From: Ideonella sp.
GTDB taxonomy: Bacteria > Pseudomonadota > Gammaproteobacteria > Burkholderiales > Burkholderiaceae_C
DNA: 64,000 nucleotides
Direction: 5' to 3'
Assembly (NCBI RefSeq): GCF_016702655.1
Contig: NZ_JADJDO010000009.1
Span: 124,001-188,000 of the forward strand
In this document: piece after piece, positions 57,919 to 64,000 of the stretch
Layout of the letters: each line of letters begins with the position of its first letter
Position numbering within the stretch: position 1 is the first letter of the stretch
Program-made: the position numbers and the translations under genes
Notes under the pieces: model-generated
Told to the model about the DNA's origin: nothing
The model's input: the letters and a program-made list of their open reading frames with translations, nothing else
The model's database searches: none

Positions 57919-59480
57919 AGACGCTCTCGATCATCTGCGCGGCAATGTCGGCCAGCCTGCTTGCGGCACACGCCGCACCGGCTGCCGAGCTCAAGATTGC
58001 GATCGCCACCGACGTGACATCGATGGATCCGCAGTACGCCAATCTCGCCGGCAACGTGCAGGTGTCGCGCCACATGTTCGAGTCGCTGGCCGACCTCGAC
58101 CCGGATGGCCGATTGACGCCGCGGCTGGCCGAGTCGTGGACCCGGCCGGCGCCTACCGTCTGGCTCTTCAAGCTGCGCCGGGGCGTCAAGTTCCAGGACG
58201 GCTCCGCGCTGACCGCCGAAGACGCGGTCTACGCCCTGGGCCGGCCCGCGACCTTGACCGCCTCGCCGGCGACGCTCAACGGCTTTCTCAAGGACATCGT
58301 CAAGGCCGAGGCCGTCGACGCGCACACCCTGCGCCTGACCACCGCGGCGCCGCTGGCCGTGCTGCCCAACTACCTGGCCATGGTGCCCATCGTCTCGAAG
58401 AAGGTGACCGAAGGCCTCAAACCCGAGGACTTCGAAACCGGGCGCGGCATGGTAGGCACGGGGCCTTATCGTTTCGTCAAGTTCCTGCGCAGCGACCGCG
58501 TCGAGTTGCAGCGCAACGAAGCCTACTGGGGCAATGCTCCGGCGTTCGACAAGGTGACGATCCGCATCATGCCCAACAGTCCCGCGCGCACCGCGGCCCT
58601 GCTGTCGGGCGAGGTCGACGCGATCGCGGCCGTTCCGGCCGCGGACATGCCACGGATCAAGCAGAACCCGAGCTTCACCTTCTACAGCAAGCCGCTGTCC
58701 AGGCACACGTTCTGGACGCTCAACCAGTACTCGGAAGCGCTGCCCGGCGCGACCGACCACGCCGACAAGCCGCTGACTGCCAACCCCTTCAAGGACGTGC
58801 GCGTGCGCAGCGCCTTCTCCAAGGCCATCGATCGCGAGGCGATCGGGTCGCGCGTGATGGAGGGCCTGGGCGTGCCGACCCAGAACCCCGTGCCCAGCAC
58901 CATGTTCGGCTACAACGCCGCCTTGCAACCCGAGAAGCTCGACCTCGACGGTGCCAGGAAGCTGATGACCGCGGCCGGCTATCCCGACTGCTTCAAGTTC
59001 TCGCTGTTCGCGCGCTCCGACAGTCATCCGACCGACTCCAGCCAGGCCCAGGCCGTGGGCCAGATGCTGTCGCGACTGGGCTGCAAGGTGACGGTGGAAG
59101 TGGTGCCCACCAGCGTCTTCTTCACCCGCGCCAACAAGCTCGAGTTGCCGATGCTGTTGCTCGCCAGCGGCGTGGACGGTGGCGACATGGGCGTGATGCT
59201 CGAATACCTGTTCAGCAACCCGACGAACAATCCCTTCCGCAAGGTCAACCTGCAGACCTACGACTCGCCGCGGTTCTGGGGTCCGCTGCGTGAAGCCCTG
59301 GCCTCGACCAGCGACCCCGAGCGTGAACGCCTGTACCGCGAGGTGACGCAAGTCCTGCGCGACGAAGTCGGCGTCATCCCGACCGAACTCATGGTCGGCA
59401 CGTGGGCTTCGCGCAAGGGCGTGCAACTCAAGCCGCGGGTGGACGAGCGCACCTACGCTTTCGAGGCCACCGCCAACTGA
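57915..59480 (+). CDS. ABC importer solute-binding protein, DppA/OppA family (SBP_bac_5)
   Basis: 521 residues. Signal peptide about 1-23 (MKTLSIICAAMSASLLAAHAAPA; no lipobox). The mature protein begins with ELKIAIATDVTSMDPQYA, followed by SRHMFESLADLDPDGRLTPRLAESW, VKFQDGSALTAEDAVYAL, GTGPYRFVKFLRSDRVELQRNEAYWG and KDVRVRSAFSKAIDREAI, the family's landmarks. Ligands of this family range from oligopeptides and opines to nickel and glutathione; the catabolic neighbours suggest an amino compound. Coupled to the aminotransferase upstream (ATGA). Confidence 0.95.
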   Translation: MKTLSIICAAMSASLLAAHAAPAAELKIAIATDVTSMDPQYANLAGNVQVSRHMFESLADLDPDGRLTPRLAESWTRPAPTVWLFKLRRGVKFQDGSALTAEDAVYALGRPATLTASPATLNGFLKDIVKAEAVDAHTLRLTTAAPLAVLPNYLAMVPIVSKKVTEGLKPEDFETGRGMVGTGPYRFVKFLRSDRVELQRNEAYWGNAPAFDKVTIRIMPNSPARTAALLSGEVDAIAAVPAADMPRIKQNPSFTFYSKPLSRHTFWTLNQYSEALPGATDHADKPLTANPFKDVRVRSAFSKAIDREAIGSRVMEGLGVPTQNPVPSTMFGYNAALQPEKLDLDGARKLMTAAGYPDCFKFSLFARSDSHPTDSSQAQAVGQMLSRLGCKVTVEVVPTSVFFTRANKLELPMLLLASGVDGGDMGVMLEYLFSNPTNNPFRKVNLQTYDSPRFWGPLREALASTSDPERERLYREVTQVLRDEVGVIPTELMVGTWASRKGVQLKPRVDERTYAFEATAN

Positions 59481-59501
59481 CGCTGCCGGCGCGCCTCCCG
59501 C

Positions 59502-60479
59502 ATGCTTTCGTTTCTGTTGCGGCGCCTGGCGCAAAGCATCGCCGTGCTGTGGCTGATGTCGGTGATCGTCTTCGCCGGCATCTATCTGGTCGGTGATCCG
59601 GCGTCGATGATGATTCCGGACAACGTCACCCCCGAAATGCGCGCGCAGATGATGGCCGCCCTCGGGCTCGACCAGCCGCCGCTCACGCAGTACCTGGACT
59701 TCGTCGATCGTGCCTTGCACGCAAGCCTGGGGCGCTCGTTCGCCACCGGTCTGCCGGTAGCCAGCCTGATCGCCAGCCGCGTCACCGCCACCCTCGAGCT
59801 GGCGCTGGCCGCCACCATGATCGCAGTCTTGGTCGGCCTGCCGTTGGGCCTGGTTGCCGGGCGCTGGGCGGTCACGCCGTTGGGGCGCAGCCTGACCTTC
59901 GCGTCGTCGCTTGGCTTCAGCCTGCCGACGTTCTGGCTCGGGCTGTTGCTGATCATGGTCTTCGCGGTGCAGCTCAACTGGCTGCCCTCCGGCGGGCGCG
60001 GGCCAACCACCTCCTGGCTCGGCCTGCAGGTCAGCTTTCTGAGCTGGGAAGGCCTGCGCTACCTGCTGCTGCCGGCGCTGAACCTGGCATTGTTCAACGC
60101 CGCGATGATCATGCGGCTGGCCCGCTCGGCCACGCGTGAAGCGCTGTTGACGGACTACGTGAAATTCGCCCGCGCCAAGGGCCTGGGCAACGGACGGCTG
60201 ATCGGCGTGCATGTGCTCAAGAACATCCTTATTCCGATCGTCACCGTGGTCGGCATCAACTTCGGCGGCATCATCGCGTTCTCGGTGGTCACCGAAACCA
60301 TCTTCGGCTGGCCGGGCATGGGCAAGCTGCTGATCGACTCGATCAACGCGCTGGACCGGCCGGTGGTGCTGGGCTATCTGATGTTCGTGGTCGTGATCTA
60401 CCTCGCCATCAACCTGTTGGTGGACCTGATGTACTCGTGGCTGGACCCGCGCATCACTCTGGGGGCAGGTTCCCCTTGA
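59502..60479 (+). CDS. ABC importer permease, DppB family
   Basis: 325 residues, six transmembrane helices. MLSFLLRRLAQSIAVLWLMSVIVFAGIYLVGDP is the conserved N-terminal helix of DppB-type permeases. ALGLDQPPLTQYLDF, YVKFARAKGLGNGRLIGVHVLKNILIPIVTVVG (the EAA loop contacting the ATPases) and ETIFGWPGMGKLLIDSI follow. It starts 21 nt after the binding-protein gene and overlaps the second permease by 4 nt. Confidence 0.95.
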   Translation: MLSFLLRRLAQSIAVLWLMSVIVFAGIYLVGDPASMMIPDNVTPEMRAQMMAALGLDQPPLTQYLDFVDRALHASLGRSFATGLPVASLIASRVTATLELALAATMIAVLVGLPLGLVAGRWAVTPLGRSLTFASSLGFSLPTFWLGLLLIMVFAVQLNWLPSGGRGPTTSWLGLQVSFLSWEGLRYLLLPALNLALFNAAMIMRLARSATREALLTDYVKFARAKGLGNGRLIGVHVLKNILIPIVTVVGINFGGIIAFSVVTETIFGWPGMGKLLIDSINALDRPVVLGYLMFVVVIYLAINLLVDLMYSWLDPRITLGAGSP

Positions 60480-61363
60480 AAGCCGCCTCCGAAACACCGT
60501 TGCGGCGGCTCTGGACCGACTTCAGCGCCAGCCGCATGGCCTGCGTGGCGCTGGCCGTGGCTGCCACGGTGTTGCTGCTGGCGCTGCTGGCGCCCTGGAT
60601 CGCGCCGCAGAATCCCTACGACCTGCGGCAGTTGTCGGTGTTGGACTCGCGGCTGCCGCCCGCGTCGGCAGCGGCCGACGGCCGCATGACCTTCTGGCTC
60701 GGCACCGACGACCAGGGGCGTGACATGCTGTCGGCGATCCTCTACGGCATGCGCATCAGCATGCTGGTGGGGTTGCTGTGCACCGCCATCGCGGCCGTGA
60801 TCGGCACCGCGCTGGGGCTGATGGCGGCCTGGTTCGGCGGTGCCGTCGATGCCCTGCTCATGCGGCTGGCCGACACCCAGCTCGCATTCCCGTCGATCCT
60901 GATCGCGCTGATTCTGCTCGCCTTGCTGGGCAAGGGTGCCGACAAGATCGTACTGGCGCTGGTGTTGGTGCAATGGACCTACTACGCGCGCACGGCGCGC
61001 AGCAGCGCTCTCATCGAATTGCGCAAGGACTACGTCGAAGCCGCTCGCGGCCTGCAACTGCCGCGCAGCCGCATCCTCTTCGTGCACATATTGCCCAACT
61101 GCCTGCCGCCGATGCTGGTGGTGGCAACGATCCAGATCGCGATCGCCATCGGCCTGGAAGCCACGTTGTCGTTCCTGGGCCTGGGCCTGCCGGTCACCGA
61201 ACCCTCGTTGGGGCTACTGATCGCCAACGGTTACGGCTATCTGCTGTCGGGCAAGTACTGGATCAGCTTCTTCCCCGGCCTGGCTTTGCTGCTGGCGGTG
61301 CTCAGCATCAACACCGTGGCCGACCAACTGTCGGACGTGCTCAATCCGAGGCTGCGGCGATGA
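60476..61363 (+). CDS. ABC importer permease, DppC family
   Basis: 295 residues if started at the TTG at 60476, which overlaps the upstream stop (TTGA) as other junctions of this operon do; an ATG at 60437 would add 13 residues and a longer overlap. N-terminal FSASRMACVALAVAATVLLLALLAPWIAP is typical of DppC. Then FWLGTDDQGRDMLSAILYGMRISMLVG, the EAA loop DYVEAARGLQLPRSRILFVHILPN and TLSFLGLGLPVTEPSLGLLI. Pairs with the DppB-type permease to form the channel. Confidence 0.94.
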   Translation: MKAASETPLRRLWTDFSASRMACVALAVAATVLLLALLAPWIAPQNPYDLRQLSVLDSRLPPASAAADGRMTFWLGTDDQGRDMLSAILYGMRISMLVGLLCTAIAAVIGTALGLMAAWFGGAVDALLMRLADTQLAFPSILIALILLALLGKGADKIVLALVLVQWTYYARTARSSALIELRKDYVEAARGLQLPRSRILFVHILPNCLPPMLVVATIQIAIAIGLEATLSFLGLGLPVTEPSLGLLIANGYGYLLSGKYWISFFPGLALLLAVLSINTVADQLSDVLNPRLRR

Positions 61364-61421
61364 GACCCCCGCCCGGCCGCTCCGAAGGGGGCTCGCACCG
61401 CAGTGTGCAGCACGTTTCCCA
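61364..61421. repeat. Short palindromic intergenic element inside the operon
   Basis: CCGCCCGGCCGCTCCGAAGGGGG-type GC-rich text with the CCGAAGGGGGC core also seen near 28990 and (inverted) 8352. It separates the permease and ATPase genes of one operon. Confidence 0.35.
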
Positions 61422-62273
61422 GTGAACACACCGCTGCTGCAGGTGAGCGATTTGCAGACTCAGTTCCGCACGCGCGAGGGCATCGTGCGGGCGGTCGATG
61501 GAGTGAGCTTTTCGCTGGCTCGGGGCGAGGTGATGGGCCTGGTCGGCGAGTCGGGTTCGGGCAAGTCGCAGACCGGCTATTCGATCATGGGTCTGGTAGA
61601 CGCGCCCGGGCAGGTGGTGGGCGGCAGCATCCGGCTCGCAGGACAGGAGCTCGTGGGCCTGGCCGAGCGCGACTGGCGGACGCTTCGCGGCCGCCGCATC
61701 GCGATGATCTTTCAGGACCCGATGATGACCTTGAACCCGGTCCTGCGCATCGGCACCCAGATGGCCGAGGCGGTGCACGCGCACCGCAAGCAGAGCCGTG
61801 CCCAGGCGCTGGAACAGGCGCATGAGGCATTGGCCCGGGTCGGCATCGCCTCGCCCGGCGAGCGGCTGCGCTGCTACCCGCACCAGCTCTCGGGAGGTAT
61901 GCGCCAGCGGGTGGTGATTGCGATCGCCTTGCTCAATCAGCCCGAGTTGCTGATCGCCGACGAGCCGACGACGGCGCTGGACGTGACGATCCAGGGCCAG
62001 ATCCTGTACCAGATGCACAAGATCACGCGCGAGACCGGGGCGGCGCTGATCTGGATCACGCACGACATGGCAGTCGTAGCCGCGCTGGCGCAGAAGGTCT
62101 GCGTGATGAACCGCGGCAGGATCGTCGAACAAGGCGATGTCGCTCAGATCCTGAACGCGCCCCGGCACCCCTACACACGCGGCCTGATGGACTCGATCCC
62201 CAGCCGCAATCCGCGCGGCCAGCGATTGCGCACCATGCCCGCACTGCCGACCGCGGCGGACCCGGCTTCATGA
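61422..62273 (+). CDS. ABC importer ATPase, DppD family
   Basis: 283 residues from a GTG at 61422. Walker A GLVGESGSGKSQTG, Q-loop IFQDPMMTLNPVLRIG, signature LSGGMRQRVVIA, Walker B LLIADEPTTALD and H-loop ITHDMAVV are intact. The C-terminal HPYTRGLMDSIP is typical of oligopeptide/nickel ATPases. It lacks the usual Cys-rich 4Fe-4S tail of longer DppD proteins, which may be why it is shorter. Overlaps the second ATPase by 4 nt. Confidence 0.94.
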   Translation: MNTPLLQVSDLQTQFRTREGIVRAVDGVSFSLARGEVMGLVGESGSGKSQTGYSIMGLVDAPGQVVGGSIRLAGQELVGLAERDWRTLRGRRIAMIFQDPMMTLNPVLRIGTQMAEAVHAHRKQSRAQALEQAHEALARVGIASPGERLRCYPHQLSGGMRQRVVIAIALLNQPELLIADEPTTALDVTIQGQILYQMHKITRETGAALIWITHDMAVVAALAQKVCVMNRGRIVEQGDVAQILNAPRHPYTRGLMDSIPSRNPRGQRLRTMPALPTAADPAS

Positions 62274-63328
62274 CGGCACTGCTGGAGCTGCAAGGCGTGT
62301 CGCGCAGCTTCGCCCGTGCGGGCGATTTGATCGGCCGTGTTCGCGCGCAGCTGGCCGGCCGGCGGGTGCCGCGGCGCGTGACGGTGCTGCATGCCATCGA
62401 CCTGGCAGTGCAGCCGGGCGAGGTACTGGGTCTGGTGGGTGAGTCGGGTTGCGGCAAGTCGACGCTGGGTCGCATCGTCGCCGGCCTGCTGCCGGCCGAT
62501 CAGGGCCGCCGGCTGTGGAACGGCCAGGACATCGTCACCCTGGCGCCCGCCGATGCACGCCGCGTGGCGCTCGGCGTGCAGATGATCTTCCAGGATCCCG
62601 ACGCCTCGCTCAACCCGCGCCGGCGTGTGGCCGATGCGGTGGGTGAGGCGGCGGTCGTGCATGGGCTCGTGGGTCGCGACGACAGGGCGGCCTACGTGGC
62701 GCAGTTGATGCTGCAGGTCGGTCTCGACCCAATTCTCGGCGAGCGCTTTCCGCACCAGTTCTCCGGCGGGCAGCGGGCTCGCATCGGCATCGCCCGCGCA
62801 CTGGCGGTGCGACCTCGCTTCCTGGTCTGCGACGAGTCGGTGGCGGCACTCGATGTCTCGGTCCAGGCCCAGGTGCTGAACCTGTTCATGGACCTGCGCG
62901 AACGCATGGGGCTGACCTACCTCTTCATCAGCCACGACCTGAGTGTCGTCAACCATGTGTCCGACCGCGTGGCGGTGATGTACCTGGGCCGGCTGGTCGA
63001 ACTGGCGACCACCGACGAGCTGTTTCGCACGCCGGCCCATCCCTACACCCGGGCGCTTCTGGACAGCGTGCCGCGACTGCAGGCCGGCCAGGCCTCGTTC
63101 GCCCCCCTCGAAGGCGAAATCGCGTCGGTGCTGGCGCCGCCTTCGGGTTGCGCCTTCCACCCGCGTTGCCCGCAAGCCGGGACGCAATGCCGCGAACATC
63201 TCCCGCCATTGCGCAACATCGGTGCCGGCCGTGCCGTGGCATGCCATCGGGTAGCGCCGCCCGCCGCATCCGGCACGCTGCATGACCTGCGCAATGCGGC
63301 CCGAGAACCACGGCAAGCGGACCGTTGA
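62270..63328 (+). CDS. ABC importer ATPase, DppF family
   Basis: 352 residues. Walker A GLVGESGCGKSTLGRIVAG, Q-loop IFQDPDASLNPRRRVAD, signature FSGGQRARIGIARAL, Walker B LVCDESVAALD, H-loop ISHDLSVV. The C-terminal oligopeptide-type extension has HPYTRALLDSVP and GCAFHPRCPQAGTQCREHLPPL, with the conserved Cys cluster. With the previous four genes it completes a canonical importer. The next gene begins 7 nt later. Confidence 0.95.
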   Translation: MTALLELQGVSRSFARAGDLIGRVRAQLAGRRVPRRVTVLHAIDLAVQPGEVLGLVGESGCGKSTLGRIVAGLLPADQGRRLWNGQDIVTLAPADARRVALGVQMIFQDPDASLNPRRRVADAVGEAAVVHGLVGRDDRAAYVAQLMLQVGLDPILGERFPHQFSGGQRARIGIARALAVRPRFLVCDESVAALDVSVQAQVLNLFMDLRERMGLTYLFISHDLSVVNHVSDRVAVMYLGRLVELATTDELFRTPAHPYTRALLDSVPRLQAGQASFAPLEGEIASVLAPPSGCAFHPRCPQAGTQCREHLPPLRNIGAGRAVACHRVAPPAASGTLHDLRNAAREPRQADR

Positions 63329-63335
63329 TCGAACG

Positions 63336-64000
63336 ATGGCAAACGCGGCGCGCCCCTTGCGGAGTCGCTGCTGGGCATCGTCGGAACCGACGGTCTTCTG
63401 GTCGACGACGAGGTGCGCGCGCAGCACCCAGGCCTTCCGCCCCGAGCCGCTGCGCGCCGCGTGCTGGTGCGGCCCCGGACCACCGCCGAGGTATCGGCGG
63501 TGCTCGCGCTGTGCCATGCCGCGCGCAACCCGGTCGTGACGCACGGCGGCCTGACCGGACTCGTGCACGGCGCCGATGCGGGTGGCGACGACGTGATCGT
63601 GTCGCTCGAGCGCATGAACGCGATCGAGGAGATCTCGCCGACCCAGCGCGTGGCGGTCGTGCAGGCGGGCGTGCCGCTGCAACGCCTGCAGGAGGCGGCG
63701 CGCGATGCGGGCCTGTTCTTCCCGCTCGACCTCGGCGCGCGCGGCACGGCAACCGTGGGCGGCGCAGTCTCGACCAACGCCGGCGGCAACCGCGTGATCC
63801 GCTGGGGAATGATGCGCGAATCGGTGCTCGGCCTCGAAGCGGTGCTCGCCGACGGTACGGTGGTCTCGTCGCTGAACCGCGTGATCAAGAACAACACCGG
63901 CTACGACCTGAAGCAGCTGTTCATCGGCGCCGAGGGCACGCTGGGCGTCGTGACGCGGGTCGTCGTGCGCCTGCGCGAGGCACCGCCGGCGCGCGCGATG
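63336..64000 (+). pseudogene. GlcD-type FAD-linked 2-hydroxyacid oxidase, partial and frameshifted
   Basis: The N-terminal half of a PCMH-type FAD-binding oxidase that runs off the window. From the ATG at 63336, one C appears missing after 63355. The frame then reads SLLGIVGTDGLLVDDEVRA, makes a short detour (the expected STQAFRPEPLRAA is in another frame), and continues VRPRTTAEVSAVLALCHAARNPVVTHGG. FFPLDLGARGTATVGGAVSTNAGGNRVIRWG (the FAD site) and NRVIKNNTGYDLKQLFIGAEGTLGVVTRVVVRL follow. Family members oxidise glycolate, D-lactate or other D-2-hydroxy acids to 2-oxo acids. It is last visible gene of the MarR-linked operon. Confidence 0.82.

Noticed and set aside
57768..60497. Very long antisense open frame (about 909 codons) under the aminotransferase, binding-protein and permease genes
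   Set aside because: Composition is His/Gln/Arg-rich, with no family motif; the sense genes are unambiguous. High GC creates such mirror frames throughout the window (also 6357-8516 and 2866-3876).

Overview
The window is a high-GC (roughly two-thirds G+C) bacterial chromosome segment. It most resembles a betaproteobacterium of the order Burkholderiales, in the Rubrivivax/Leptothrix/Methylibium neighbourhood. Supporting signs are a Bug-type solute receptor, DUF1841, DUF2782 and BPSS1780-type proteins, type II homoserine kinase, a CysNC fusion, PEP-CTERM proteins, and GC-rich palindromic intergenic repeats of a kind I associate with this group. The placement is an inference; no rRNA or tRNA was recognised. 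Layout: 1-12 kb holds a Tat-exported PhoD phosphatase (partial), two alpha/beta hydrolases, a methyltransferase, a protein resembling cyanobacterial fluorescence recovery protein (FRP) beside an NTF2/SnoaL protein, a hybrid histidine kinase with a LuxR-type response regulator, MaoC, ParA, TauE/SafE, DUF1841 and a formate/nitrite-type channel. 12-16 kb is accessory: a GFA protein, a broken GNAT gene, a BrnT/BrnA toxin-antitoxin pair and two divergent PEP-CTERM proteins. 16-28 kb is mostly housekeeping: polA, a periplasmic ATP-dependent DNA ligase, an MFS exporter, DUF2782, thrB, BPSS1780, MipA, uvrD and guaC. 29-34.5 kb is a sulfate-activation locus: a transposase-like helix-turn-helix gene overlapping cysD, then cysNC, with divergent cysQ and a second TauE/SafE. 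34.5-36.5 kb holds a dehydratase and a D-amino-acid-oxidase-like flavoprotein. 36.7-42.4 kb is an alanine-utilisation unit, dadA, an AGCS sodium:alanine symporter and alr, divergent from a TyrR/PhhR-like GAFTGA activator. Between them lie a strong sigma-54 promoter match and three TyrR-type boxes. 42.7-46.7 kb has an SDR, a Vgb-like propeller, a DMT permease and cytochrome b561. 46.6-52.8 kb is a catabolic set: Rieske oxygenase, Bug receptor, an AprA-like flavoprotein with its ferredoxin, and a LuxR regulator. It is interrupted by an 830-bp repeat-rich non-coding block. 53-64 kb is a divergent MarR regulator facing a tightly packed operon of about 10 kb: TPP enzyme, aldehyde dehydrogenase, HisC-like aminotransferase, a complete peptide/nickel-type ABC importer and the start of a GlcD-type FAD oxidase. 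Together these could import an amino compound, transaminate it, decarboxylate the 2-oxo acid and oxidise the aldehyde. An important caveat is that many recognisable genes are broken by single-base indels: the methyltransferase, uvrD, the whole cys locus, alr, dadA, the TyrR-like gene and the final oxidase. The patches are dense at 24.8-42.4 kb and 63.3 kb, while 5-12, 16-24.7 and 42.7-63.3 kb are clean. Because indispensable genes are hit and protein similarity resumes immediately in another frame, assembly or sequencing error is the likeliest explanation.
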